From positions 288,690,140 to 288,754,139 of the forward strand of contig CM046875.1 in NCBI GenBank assembly GCA_025667525.1: a stretch of DNA of 64,000 bases. Reading direction: 5' to 3'. Position 1 is the first letter of the stretch. The number at the start of each line of letters is the position of its first letter. A program made the translations under genes and the position numbers. Origin of the DNA: Glebionis coronaria. Its lineage: Eukaryota > Streptophyta > Magnoliopsida > Asterales > Asteraceae. Shown piece by piece: positions 36,246 through 49,135 of the stretch. The notes below the pieces were generated by a model. It did no database searches. It was given only the letters and a program-made list of their open reading frames with translations, and was not told the DNA's origin.

Positions 36246-37797
36246 AAATGAAAGGAGCCCCTTTCTCCAAGAGGTGAGTCATCGGTTTATCTATCTTAGA
36301 AAAATCTTGTATAAAGCGTCTATAAAATCCCGCATGACCTAAGAAACTCCTCACACCTTTAACCGAGGTGGGTGAGGGAAGCTTAGCAATCACATCAATT
36401 TTAGCTCGATCAACTTCTAATCCCTTGTTGGATATTTTATGTCCTAAAACAATCCCCTCTTTCACCATAAAGTGACATTTCTCCCAATTAAGCACTAAAC
36501 GTGTTTCCTCACAACGCTTAAGCATTCTCTCAAGATTGGTGAGACATGAGGTAAATGAATTTCCAAAGACGGAAAAATCATCCATAAAAACCTCCATGGT
36601 TTGCTCTATCATGTCATGGAAAATCGCCATCATGCACCTTTGAAACGTCCCCGGTGCATTACATAAGCCAAAAGGCATCATCTTATAAGCAAATGTACCG
36701 TAGGGACAAGTGAATGTGGTCTTTTCTTGATCCTTAGGGTCAATGGGAATTTGGAAATAACCCGAAAAGCCATCAAGAAAACAATAGTACTCATTTCCCG
36801 CTAAGCGTTCAAGCATTTGATCCATAAAAGGAAGCGGGAAATGGTATTTCCTAGTCGCCTCATTGAGTTTTATATAATCAATACAAACTCTCCAACCGGT
36901 CACAAGTCTCGTGGGAATAAGCTCATTGTTCTCATTAGGCACCACGGTGATTCCACCCTTCTTTGAAACACAATGAACTGGGCTAACCCATGGAGAGTCG
37001 GAAATGGGATAAATCATACCCGCATCTAAGAGTTTAATCACTTTCTTCTTAATAACCTCATGGATTTTTGGGTTAACTATCCTTTGATTTTGAATGGCGG
37101 GTTTATATTCATCCTCCATAAGGATTTTGTGTGTACAAAAATGTGGATCAATTCCCCTTATGTCGGATATTTTCCATGCTAAGGCTTTCTTGTGTTTCTT
37201 AAGGACTTCAATAAGTTGCTCTTTCTCATCCTCTTTCAATTCTTTAGCAATGATCACAGGTAATTGGTCTTTGCCCTCTAAGAAAGTATACTCTAGGTGG
37301 GATGGAAGGTCCTTAAGTTCAATTGGAGGTGGACTCTCTATGGAAGGTTTTACTATGGAAGGTTCCTCAATGGTAACTTCTTGTGGAATAGAAGAAGGGA
37401 TAGGGTCCTCATTGAGCAACTTTTGGATCGTAATAATATCTTCTTCCCAATTAATGGGAGAATCATCATAACCAAGAAAGTTTGACTCAAACTCCTCCAA
37501 GAGGAAATCACTCTCTCCAAAAGGTGTTAAAGAAGGATCAATTGAGGCCACGGTTTCAACATGGGGCATCTCGTCACTAGTACTCTTACAAGCATCATGA
37601 AAGTGTTCATCACACACCTCATCTAACACATCAACAATGTTAATAGTCTCACAAGGTCTAGACTCCTTAACCTCTTTCCTATCACAAACTTTCCCTAACT
37701 TAAACACCACTCTCTCATATTCTACTCTCATAATTAGTTCTCCTTCCGCCACATCTATCAAAGTACGACCCGTTCTCAAAAAACGGTCTACCAACAA
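36246..37797 (-). pseudogene. pol: Athila A1 reverse transcriptase
   Basis: The frame starts in the end of the protease ([20 protein letters not shown]), passes an acidic linker and then shows RT landmarks: [36 protein letters not shown], catalytic FMDD in [10 protein letters not shown], and [17 protein letters not shown]. It is bounded by two frameshifts: an extra base in the A6 run 37778-37783 at its start and a missing base in the A run 36245-36248 at its end. The RT core is undamaged. Confidence 0.9.
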
Positions 37798-40138
37798 TCA
37801 AAGGCACTCTAGGATCCATGTCATAATCAACCACTACAAAGTCGGCCGGAAACGTAAACTTATCCACACCTACAAACACATCCTCCGCTATTCCTGCGGG
37901 GTAAGCTATGGTTCGGTTGGCTAGTTCAAGAGTCATCCTAGTGGGAGTGAGCTCGGGAAGAGAGAGTTTTTTCCAAACCGATAAAGGCATGAGGTTTATG
38001 CTTGCCCCTAGATCCGCCAAAGCCATGCAATTTTCAACACCGGGAAAATTACAAGGTATCAAGAAGCGCCCCGGATCTCCAAGTTTTGTAGGTAAGGTTT
38101 TAAGTAGCACGGCGGAACAATTTTCATTAAGGGATGTGTTGGGAAAATCAACCAATTTTTCTTTGTTTGAGAGTAAATCCTTGAACATCTTAGCAAACTT
38201 TGGCATATAAGCAAGAGCTTTTGCAAAGGATATATTGATGTTGAGTTGATTGAACATCCTTAAGAAATTAGAGACTTGGATGTCATCCTTGTTCTTTAAC
38301 TTGTCCTTTTTAAACCTTGAAGGATATGGAAGAGTAGGTTTTGGTATAGGTTGAATAGGTGTTGTAGTGGATGATTTGTCTTTGTTAGCTTCTTCATTGG
38401 GAAGTGTGGAAGGTAAAGGAGAAGTATGAATAGGTTGAGAAGGTGTGTTTGAGTGAATAGGAGCATTTTGAGGAGGTGAAGTAGAGGTAGGAGGCTTGTC
38501 ACAAGTAGGAGCACAAGTGGGTTGAACAATAGTAGGTTTAGGAGGTGAAGGATCCTTTGTTGTTGTTCCACTCCTTATTGTAATAGCATTGACATTTGCC
38601 CTTGGATTAGTTTGTGTGTTGGAAGGTAAAGCCCCTTGTGGTCTTTGATTTAATGCCATTAAAAGCCTATTGGTTTGTTCATCCGCTATACGTTTCATTT
38701 GATCATTCATTCTCTTCTCAATTTCACGCATTTTCTTGTCAACATACTCTTGAGTCTCTTGCATCCCATATCCTTGATTTTGAAGTTGAGGATAAGCTTG
38801 ATTTGGTATTGGAGCATATCCTTGATTGGGGAAAAGTGGAAGTGGTTGATTAAATCCTTGATGTGGTGGATAAAAGGTATTTCCTTGATGTTGAACATTG
38901 TTGGGTGCCTTGTAGTTATTTCCTTGGTAACGTGGTCTTTGCCCTTGATTACTTGGTAAAATTTGAGGAGGATTTTGTTGAATTTGGGTGGGTGGTTGAG
39001 GTGGGAATCCCGGTGGAGTAAGGTAATTTTGGGATTTGTAAGAAAGGTTATTTGGATTGATATTTGGCTTGAAGTGTTCACGATGTTCCTCTTGGTAAGC
39101 ATAGCATTCCCCTTGATAAACTTGCACCTTATCACATTGTTCATAAGAATGGGGACCTCCATAAGTTACACAAGAAAGAGTAATGGCATTCACATTATTT
39201 GAAGAATTGTTCAATGACATGGTCTTAAAAGCTTGAAGCATTTCTTGTTGTTCTTGTTTGACTTGTTGAAGGATCTCTTGTTGAAATTTAAGGACTTGGT
39301 TATCACAAGGTGTTTGAGAATTGTTTTGAAGAACATGAACCCTTTCTTCAAATTGATTGTTTGTTTGAACCATTGCTTTAGTCTGAATGATGTCCAAGGC
39401 CTCTTGCACAGATTTAAGAAGAATATTCCCTCCCGCGGAAGCATTGAGTGAATCTTGGTGGTGAGGTTTAAGGCCATCATAGAAGGTATTGATTTGGTGA
39501 ACGTCATCCAATCCATGGTTAGGGCATCGCCTCAATAACTCTCTATACTCTTCCCAAGCATCACTAAAAGATTGACTAGGTTTTTGTTGAAAGCCTATAA
39601 TTAAGGTCCTCAAGGCCATGGTCTTAGATGGAGGAAAGAACTTGTTCAAAAACTTAGTGGTGAAACCATCCCATGTGGTGATACTATCGGGTGGTTGAGT
39701 GTATAACCAATGCTTAGCTTGTCCCTCAAGTGAAAATGGCACTAACATCAACTTAATAGCATCATGTGGAACTCCATTTTGCTTAATGGTATTGCAAAGA
39801 GAAAGGAATCTCTTAAGGTGATCATGAGGATCATCATTCTTGTTACCATAGAAAGGTGATTGTGAAACCATAGTAATCATAGTCGTTTTGAGCTCAAATG
39901 TATTTGCGGAAAAGTCGGGAATCCTAATAGCACTAGCATATCCATGAACATTGGTTTGCATACGTTCCATCAAAGAACGATTATCAACAGCCATGGCTTC
40001 TTGTGGTGGAGGAGTCAAAGCACGATTCTCGTGATCGGCTTGATGGACGGTGGTGGTCTTACTCTTTCTCTTTTTCTTCCTTTTCGGAGGAAGAGGTTGT
40101 ACACCAATCGGTATTTGTGCACGCCCGCGAGTAAGCAT
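37775..40138 (-). CDS. gag-pro: Athila A1 gag and protease
   Basis: The frame is open from 40147; I prefer the ATG at 40138 ([12 protein letters not shown]). A basic stretch ([11 protein letters not shown]) is followed by the gag capsid-like domain ([50 protein letters not shown]). The zinc knuckle reads [13 protein letters not shown], so the second cysteine is tyrosine. P/Q/N-rich and proline-threonine linkers lead to protease [13 protein letters not shown] and [10 protein letters not shown]. There a frameshift diverts the last 20 codons. gag and protease are fused without a stop, unlike A2. Confidence 0.85.
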
Positions 40139-40915
40139 GCAAATCAATACGAGGAATGAGAGAGAAGCTCTCGTGTGCCTTTGAAGAGAAATGGATTATC
40201 CTCTTTGAGTTTCAATATTAAATATCCACAAGAAAATAACAATATATGTATGTACTACTTGGGTGCAAGACCCCCAATGAAGCCTTCCTTCTTAGAATAC
40301 TCACAAGTGAACGGGGGGGTTAGGTGGCGCGAAGCACTTAAGTACCTATTGACCCTTAGATGGCATTTTATAGCACATCGCCTTTCTATTCACTTAAATG
40401 TTCATATTCTTCGTATTGTTGCTTATTGAGGGTATTTATCTATTCTTGCTTTATTTTGTTTGATCGATACACGTGTCAAGGACCGGAACGCCCCTCAACA
40501 CGGTGTATTGCCTTGGCAATACTTATGGAGAATATGTAGATTGGTTGTTCTTATACGTATACGTATTTACTTATAATAATATATGGAAAATATTTTTGTA
40601 TTTATGTGTTTTTAAGAGAAAATACTATATGTACATAAAAACCGAGAGAATCCAATAATATATATTTTTGGGTGCAATCTCTTAGGAAAAAGATTGCTTT
40701 TTGGATTTTTTAATTTTTTTTGGTTAATTCTTTAGGAAAAGAATTGTTTTGTTAATTTTTTAGTTTTTATATATTTTAATATTTTTTATTTTTTATTTGT
40801 TTTTTATTTATGATACGTAAAAATAACGTTCACAAGGTGAACGGATCCCAAAAGCCAATGAAAACTGTCAATCGATAGTCTCTCGTAAAGTCAAAGAACC
40901 GGCAGCGGCGCCATT
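40139..40915 (-). other. Athila A1 leader between primer site and gag
   Basis: The tRNA-Asp primer site is the minus strand of 40898-40913, two bases from the LTR. An inverted repeat CGTTCAC (40827-40833), AAG, GTGAACG (40837-40843) is followed on the plus strand by GATCCCAAAA. The rest is AT-rich and noncoding, longer than in A2 (about 0.75 kb). Confidence 0.75.
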
Positions 40916-43900
40916 TGAAATTGTGTATAATGCAGTTCGTTTTTCTCAGTTCTTGCTAATTGAAAGTCCTAACAATATCGGGTTTTTAACTGTTTTTGGT
41001 TGTTAATATTTTAGGGATATTCTATTTACTAATTCAAACAATGACTTGCAAAATTAAAAAATATTACCTACTTATATGTAAAACATCGTGCAAATACCAA
41101 GTTTTTATTCAAGTAAATTCAAAATGTAAATTTAACAACTAAAAGGACTGAAAATGTAAATTCTATGAAAATTAAATGCTTAAAATGTAAAACTAACAAG
41201 TGCAAGGACTAAAAATGTAAAACAGTTAACCAAAAGGATCAAATATGTAAACAATGTAACAAACTAACCAAATTTGAAACAATTTCCAAAACTGCTAACT
41301 GAAATTTAACAAATTCCAAACTGAAAGGACTAGTTTAGTGCAAACCCTAAAAACTCTCAAGTTTAGCCAGGATTAGAAACAGTTTGATACAAGAAGGACT
41401 AGATTGCAATTTTGAAAAGATTTTAAGCCAAAACGGGTTTATGGAACAAATAAGCTCGTGTGAGCTTATTTCTCAACCAAAATTTACCAAACCAATTGCA
41501 AAATGCTTAGAATTCAAAATAAGCTAGACCTGTAAGAGGATTTTGGCTAAAAATGACTAATAAGCAAATAAGCACTTCACAATAAGCTCAAAATAAGCTC
41601 TAGGAAAATCTGGACATGCACAATTAGCTTTTTGTACTGAAACTGATTAATGAGCTCAAAACATGAATGGGAAATCAAGTCTTATCAAAATTCATCAAGA
41701 AATATGCCTGGAAATTGAAATAAGCTGAAAATGGCTTATGTTGACCAAGCGTTGACCAAGATTTTTGACAAAAAGCTGAAAATCTCAAAATTCATCCAAC
41801 AACACCTACTAAGTGATATTGTGAAACAAAATTACCAGGTTTGTGAAGTGGATTAAGAGATATGAAAATTCAGTTTTCATTTACAGAAACATCACTTTGC
41901 TTATCAGTATGGAATTTTGCTTATTACTCTTTGCTTAATGAAAACTGTACAAAAAGTTTATAGACTTTGAAACTTCATGATGTGACCTACAAATGAGAAC
42001 TGGTTTGGCAAGATTTCATCAACAACCAAACAAATGCCAGCCTAATGAAATTGATAACCTTTTTTAGCAAATCTGACTAAAATATGACCCAAACATTTTC
42101 TATGCCAATTGCCTTTTTGTCTTTAAACTTGACCTGAAAAAGACTTAAATCCTTTTGTTATGACCTTATGACTGGAAATGAACAAGAAATTGCCAAGGAT
42201 CAACTCTTGAAAACTTATTTCAATCTAATGCCAAACACTAGTTTATCTGATCTTTATGAAAATTTACAAAGACTTTTTGAACACCAGTCAAGACTGAGTA
42301 AAAACCTTTATCAAACCAAACTTAATGATCAAAATGGAATGTATGAAAGCTATATTCAAGCAATGATAGCAACTAGAACTCAAATAAGGGCACAAGGCTA
42401 AAAATGACTGAAAGAAGCTAACAATTAGGACTAAATCCAAATCAATAAGCAGATAAGCAAAACTAAGGCTACAAACTAACTAAAATCAAGTAAAGATCAA
42501 ACTAAACAAGTTTTATCATGCATTCACCAAAGATTTACACTAGAAATGAAGCATGCATTTGACAGTTTGAGTGGAACCAAAACAAGAACTTTTGAACCTT
42601 GTGAAGAAACCATTGAGTAGTAGAGGAGTGCTGTACTCTCTATTCTAGTGCTAACCACCACCTTAGCACTAGATTCACTAATCTACAATCAACAATTCAA
42701 CTACAAATCAACAAGAATCATCACAATGGCATGAATTCATCACTTGTGCTATGGATTTGGACTGAAATCAACAAACAGCTACTATCTTCACTCTAAAGTC
42801 AGTTATGATCAATGAATGATCATAACAAACTCAATTCAGCAACAAAAAGTATCCAAGATGCAAGGAATGAACAGTAAGGATGATGAGAACTATTGGCGGG
42901 AAAAGAAGAATTTGAATTTTATTGATGGAAATTTGTTACAAAGCTGTTAAACTGGGTACTAACTAACTAACTAACTAACTCAAGAGTGTGTCAAACTCTT
43001 GAGTAGTTTAGGTAAAAAAGGAAAATGATGAGAGGAAAAGTAAAAGTGTGTGTTTTTCACACTTATAACTACACACTAGAAATGAAGACTAAACTGCTAT
43101 TTATAGGCTTGAGAAGGAGGTCAGTTGGGGTTGGTGACGTGTTGGGACCAATCCCAGGTCTCCACGTGGCATAATTTTGCTGAGTTGATTTTCCAGGTAT
43201 GAACATGAATTGGGGTTTCTTGATTGAGTTGATTTCTTGTTAATTGATGATGACCAATAGATTCGTCTCTAAAAAATAAGCAATTTTGATGTTTATAACT
43301 TTCCATGAAATCCACTCTAGCTCAAAAAACGATCTTGGGAAATTTTGGTTATTTGAAGATGACACGTGTCAAGCTCTGATTAGTTGAAATGGAAGCACAC
43401 GGATCACACTGTTAAGATCTGCTCATTAATGAGGGCGGCTGAGTGGATAATTAATGCTTGTTTATATGGCAATCCTTGTCATAATATCCCTGGCTTCTCA
43501 TTGGTCAAAAACAAAGCACATGGATTGAACTAGTATAACTTTCCATATATGGCAGAAATCACCCCTTAACTTTGGCAGATTGCACTTAAAGGCTAGCAGC
43601 TTCATTTCTTTAGCATTTTTAGTCCTTCAACTTTCATTCTTGAACAAAATTGGTCCTTTGACTGAGTTGACTTGAGAGTTGACCTTGTTTGACTATGATA
43701 TTTACTTTTTACAATATTTACACTTTGGTCCTTCATCTTTGGCATTTTGTCAAGATAGGTCCTTGTACTTCAAAGTCTTGTCACTTTTGATCATTCTTTG
43801 TCTTTTTCATCATATTAAGCTTGATTATTCCTTGTTTGCTTGAAAATGCATCCTTTTACCTACACAAGTGTACACAAACACAAACATACCACATAACACT

Positions 43901-43982
43901 GTTTTTGCAAGATAAATTGGTATTTTGCTTCATGTTTTAGGGTTATTTGTTGATAAATTGATATGAGTTTTAGCTCATATCA
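40916..43982 (-). repeat. 5' LTR of Athila A1 (3067 bp)
   Basis: Matches 18250-21312 almost throughout; one visible length change is an additional CTAA unit near 42970. The TATA-like CCTATAAATA lies on the minus strand at 43107-43098. Downstream in the sense direction are two inverted repeats: AAGTGTG/CACACTT at about 43044-43067, and CTCAAGAGT/ACTCTTGAG (42979-42987 and 42995-43003). Confidence 0.9.
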
Positions 43983-45299
43983 CCATGCATATAGTTTGAG
44001 ATTTTAAGGACTTCTGGGCATGCCCTTATCCGCGTGCACTCGTCTTTGAAGCATTCTGTGAAGTCCTCCGTGGATTCCCCAGGCATTTGTTTGACCGTTG
44101 CCAATGAGACTGGGTCTCTATTAAACTTTTTCCACTGAGTATAATTTCTTGTAAACGCTGAGCGTAGCTTATCGAAGCTGTTAATGCTTCGGTAGGGAAG
44201 TTTTGCAAACCAGTCGCGGGCATTGCCATCAAGGTTGAATTAAACATTTGGCACCATATAGGCATCGTCCATCGTTCAAATTTTGCTTACACGGTGAAAA
44301 CCTTGAGATGATCATCTGGATCGCCAGATCCATCGTAGGTATTGACACACGTCGGCATGTGGCGCTTTTTATCCTCGGAGTAATTCTGTATGCGGGTTGT
44401 AAAGGCATCCTCCCTCTCACTACACCATGGCAGGGAGAGATCCTCTTCATCATCCGTATGATAACGGGAGTGCCAGTAGCGTCCTCCCTCCTCATCTGAT
44501 GGTTCAGAGGAGGAGTACCGTGTGCGGCGACATCTTGGGTGATGGTCATCCGAGTTGGATCCTGAGAGATCGTCGTATGGCGGTCCTCCACCCCTTGAGT
44601 GACTATAGTAGCATCTCTTCCGAGAAGAAGTGGCAGCTTTATTTGCTCCCGGATCTATCCTCCTCCACACACTAGTGGGCGGTTATCATTCTGCGGAGTC
44701 TCCAAATATGCGCCCCCTATAGACCCATCAGAATGATCCGATTCTCCTTATGTCCCTTACCGTTCTTGCATGATTCGATCCACTATGCGTTCGAAAACAT
44801 TCCGTGCTCGCGGTTGTTCCTCCTGCGGAGGTTGTTCCTCGGTCGGGTGCTTCCTTTGTCTTTTTTGGTTTTTGGCGGGGGTACCACGCGCGGCACTACT
44901 AAAACTGAGTCTGGATTGAAGATTCCTTCCCAGTTTCAACATCGCTGCGATGACAGGAATGATCCTGTCCATATTATTTGTGAGCACGCCCTCAATATCT
45001 TTATCATCAATTAAGGCGAGCTCGTGGTCCATATCTCGGGCCGGTGGCCTTTTCTTTTCTTTATTAGGGGCTTTTGGTGCCGACCCTATCTCAGGATTGT
45101 CTAGGGTGAGTGTAGGTGGTGGAGTGTGTAGGGACGTGCCCGCACCTCCAGGGGATTGAGGCACCGTGTTGCGGAGGTTGAGCCCTCCTTCTAGCCCTGC
45201 GGGGGATGGAGTAGGAGTAATGGGGAAGTCTCTCCCTGACTTCCGATTTCCCGGATTAGCGTTCTTTGGGGTTCCCTGATGGAAATTTCCCTTCGTCAT
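43983..45299 (-). pseudogene. gag: TAT gag N-terminal part
   Basis: The start codon is at 45299-45297 (MTKGNFHQG). The first 180 codons are proline- and charge-rich with no named domain. After a shift, 44670-44287 reads a basic, S/R-rich stretch and then the start of the gag capsid domain (EDKKRHMPTCVNTYDGSGDPDDHLKVF). The next piece (44265-44026) has MPIWCQMFNSTLMAMPATGLQN. Typical TAT gag has AMPIWCHMFNSTL here, so the identity is clear from this motif. Frameshifts separate the three pieces. The protein continues beyond A1 at 18249. Confidence 0.8.
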
Positions 45300-45302
45300 C
45301 AG

Positions 45303-47088
45303 TAGAATTCGAGTTTAGTGTAGTATAAAAAAAAGTTTGTTGTTCTCGACCCGATTCGAATTGATTAAAGTTGAAAGTGTGTCTCAGTTGTTCTTGGTGA
45401 AAAGAAAATAAAATGATTGTCTATTTTAAAACAAAGATTAAAATGTCGTTGAGTAACTAAATAAAAATAAAAGCTTTAATTAAAGGATAAATAACAAAAG
45501 ATTTAAAACTTTAATAGTAAATTAGGAAAGATTAAGCTTTATAAAAAGTAAATTTGAAAACTTTATAAAAATGTAGATAAAACAAGTAAAAATAAAGTTA
45601 AAGGAAAATGGCGGGAAAATGTAAATTTAAAAACAAATTCGGAATCCAAGATCCTGTCACAATCCGGAATACCCAATCTTTACTCTATCCGGAATCCTAA
45701 AACTAGCTACTATTCGGAATGTTATTCATTTGGTTATCCTGAATATGAAATATAAATGCAATCCGGAATCCTAAATTTAGCCTAACCCGGAATATGGAAG
45801 TGCTAGTTATCCGGAATACGCAATTACTCCTTATCCGGAATGAGGATTGATGCTATCCGGAATGTGTAATAGCCAAACCCTTATCCGGAATATGAATTCC
45901 GGATAGAATTTGGAATGTAGGTTTAAAACGTTATCCGGAATCCGGTTTATTGGCTTATCCGGAATGAGTTCGTTATACTATCCGGAATATGAAGATCTAA
46001 GGCCTATTCGGAATATGATGAAAATAGGGTAATCCGGAATAAATGAAAGAGCTAATCCGGGAAAACTAAATTTCTTTTAATCCGGAATATGAGGGTTTTA
46101 CGAATCCGGATAAGGAAAATAAGCAAAAAGTAAAAATAAGCTATAATTCAAATAAGCACTTTCCAAAAACTTAACCAAACTAATTTTAAGAAAAAGCAAA
46201 TAAGCCACAATTTAAAAACTTCTAAAAACACTAAATAATCAAAATATTTAAAATCAACTTTTGTTTTTATAAAATTAAGCTATTAAAGACACTTAATTAA
46301 AAATAAGAAAATGAAACAATAAGAACTAAACACAATAAGCTATAAAGATCAAACACATCAAAACCAATAAGCACAATCAAACAAACACATCAATCAAAAC
46401 AAGAACATGATAAAACAACTAAATGATTATATAAATCAAACAAGATTAAAAATATGAAAGGTAGAATGAGAATGATTCAATAAAAGCTTGAAATAAAGAT
46501 TAAGATTAAAGATTCAATATAAGATTAATGTAAAAAGCTTAAAACATTTAAAGAAAAGCTAGAGCGAGAAAGTAATAAGCTACTCCTAAAGCATAAAAAT
46601 AAATCTATCTAAAACTATATAACCCCTCCTAATGACATATTAGGAGGGTATTTATAGTAGGAGGAGATGTGTTGATTCTTTCTTCTTTCTTCTCGTCTTT
46701 TCGTCTTTTAAATTCTTCGTCTTTCTCGATGTTGTCTCGGGATTTGTCGACATGGAATGAACTCGTATTCTATTTTTCTTCTTTTATTAGATTTGTTTCC
46801 TCGACTTTTTTAAACTTCCGTCTTTAGACTTTTTCTTCGATAAATCTTCAGAATAGGCCTTTGACTTCCGTTCTTTTTGCATTCTTGATCTTTTGACTTC
46901 GTCTGTTGTCTTTATCTTCGATAAAAGTCCGTGAAAGCCCATGTTTTCTTCCCTTTTCATATTTTGGTCCTAAATCACAACACAAACACAAACCACGCAT
47001 AATTCCGATTTTACGACATTAAATACACGTTTTGGCTTGGTTATTATTATAATTAAGTGGTAAAAGGATGGGTGTTTTCACACCTATA
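45303..47088 (-). repeat. 3' LTR of Athila A3
   Basis: Aligns with 52645-54427 from about 45310 onward. It carries about 19 CGGAAT words at 45640-46110, A/T-rich AATAAGC words, and a TATA element with inverted repeat at about 46622-46656. Its right edge CACCTATA is followed by the polypurine tract complement AATCCCCTACACTTG. Confidence 0.8.
45640..46112 (-). repeat. Interspersed ATTCCGGAT words in A3 LTR
   Basis: About nineteen copies of TATCCGGAAT or close variants, each followed by different sequence, with spacing of about 15-40 bp. The 5' LTR has the matching array at about 52990-53465, inside the transcribed leader. Variation between the two LTRs hits the words themselves (for example TCCGGAAT against TTTGGAAT), so they are drifting. 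Confidence 0.85.
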
Positions 47089-49135
47089 AAATCCCCTACA
47101 CTTGACAATTGAAATGCTCTCATGCAATGCATTAGTTACAAAGCAAGATTTACATTTTCCATCATAATTAACCCACCTTATCCTTTATTAAACACAAGAC
47201 ATTAATGAAGCTAAAAAGATATAAAATTAAAAAATATTAGAAAGGAGAACAAGTAAAGAGATCGAAGACTTACATTAGGGCTTTGGTTGTCATGAATGTT
47301 TATCACCCTCAAGTTTCACGTTCCCCATACTAAGCTTAAAAACGAGATCATTGTTATTATAAGTTAGGAAGCTAACACTCCCTTATTCCTAGGTGTATAT
47401 CTTATATTTTATTGTTTTCTTGAATAATCACGAGGATGCATTCTTGACTTATTTCGATAATTTATTAAGGCTGAAAATAAAGTAGGACGATTTAATCAAT
47501 AGTTAGCTAAAGGACAAAATCTTTTAAAACTGCTTCTCGAAACCTCATAAAGTTCATATCTTGACATAACTTGCTTCACGATTTGAGACCTTTATTGGAT
47601 CGATATTGGCATTGACTTCATACTTCGAATCTTGAGAGATGATCTTGAAATAATGATCTTCTCTTCATAATAGGAATTTCTTCACTTGAAGTTTTAGAGA
47701 GATTCTTCATACTTAAACCACGACTTCTTCTTTTTTCTCCAATCTTTATTTGGGATTTTGATATACAACGATCCGCCTCCTTTTAGGACTTGGATCTATT
47801 TATCCTCATACCTTGCTTGGGTCTTTTCGGATAGACTTCTCCATGATCTTTAGGGTAGTATTTTCTTTTCGTCGTGTGTCTCGATCCTTCATATTGATTT
47901 TTGATAAATGATTCTTCACATCACTTTGGATCTTTAGCAACAAAATATAGCCCTCATGCCTTGTTAGGGACTTTTCGGACTCGCCAATCTTCGCATCCCG
48001 CTTGAATAAGTTATGTCTTGGCTATGAACTCTAATTAATATCGAGCAACTTTTAAACTATCTTGTTCTAGAAGCTAAGTAACCTTTCAAATCGTAAACGT
48101 TATTTATTGCAATTATGTTTATTAACAAGCGATGGGAGAAAAAGCTCATAATTAACTCACATAAATTCATGAAAGAATACCAAACTTATAATTGACTCTA
48201 TCATCTCTCGTTCTCCACAATTTAAAATCTCAAGGAATGAGACTCGTGGATTCTTAGCCAATTAAATCAAAGTTTTGGGTTTTCAAGTCATCTATAGGAT
48301 CTTGCAACTTCATAGACTTTTCATGTTTAGAATTCGCATTTTAAAGTTCCCTTGATAAACGACTTTCTAGTATCAATTATAGGAACTTGCGAAAAGTTCT
48401 TGTTCTTAACCCGTAGAGTTAAGACTTTCGCGTTTTAAAGTTCCCTATATAAAAGCTTATCAAAACTTGATCTAAACATGTTAAGGATACTAGCTAGAGT
48501 AAACTTAAATAAGTAAATTCGGGTTGAGTCAAAAGATTCATAACGGGCCTAATATATCAAAGATATCTAAACTCATTAAAACCATTTTAAAAAAATTTAT
48601 AAAGAAAATAACGATAACAAAGGAAAATACTAATAGGCCAAAATAGATTAAAGATTTTGAAAAATGTCGAAAAATCAATTTTCCGGTTAAAATGAGGACA
48701 AATTCATGAAAAAGCCCACTTAACTGCGATAGAAGTCCCCCTACACTTAAGATAAACATTGTCCTCAATGTTTAAGCATGTGGGAGTAAACTCCCCTACA
48801 CTTGAGACATTGTATACGTTGTTTAAATCTTTCTAAGAAAGAGACAACTAAAGTGATTCCTATTTTAATACTGAAAAATATAAAATAGTGAATCAAAAGA
48901 GTTTAGGATAAAACTGGCAAGACTGGTACACGGAATCACGGGTAGTCAAAAGTCATCAAGAGTGAATCTTTGATAGCTCGAATCCCTGCACATGATAAGA
49001 AAGAAAACAACAAACACATAGTAGGGTCTCCCCCTACACTTAATATGAAAACGGATAAAACAGATAGATACTCGGGTTGCCTCCTGAGAAGCGCTTGTTT
49101 TTGTTCACCGAGTCGTGAGCCTGACTCGACCTTGA
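47089..49135 (-). other. 3' noncoding region of Athila A3
   Basis: No gene supported. Conserved Athila blocks occur at about 47298 (TCACCCTCAAGTTTCAC), 48482 (GGATACTAGCTAGAGTA) and 48755 (ACATTGTCCTCAATG). AGTGTAGGGG-type tracts on the minus strand lie at 47091, 48737, 48793 and 49030. The order equals that in A1 and A2. Confidence 0.7.

Larger units (their letters stand above)
18250..43982 (-). mobile_element. Athila-type element A1, inserted in TAT gag and split by Athila A2
   Basis: The 3' LTR (18250-21312) and 5' LTR (40916-43982) are about 3.06 kb and almost identical by eye. The target duplication CCATG (18245-18249 and 43983-43987) is perfect. Termini are canonical TG/CA. The primer site is complementary to tRNA-Asp, as usual in Athila. 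gag, protease, RT, RNase H and integrase are all present, but with single-base frameshifts in A runs near 37780 and 36246. A2 lies in the integrase with TSD GACAC. No env-like ORF is visible between integrase and the 3' LTR. Confidence 0.9.

Noticed and set aside
44733..45159. Plus-strand frames opposite TAT gag
   Set aside because: Explained by GC-rich composition of the gag N-terminus on the other strand.
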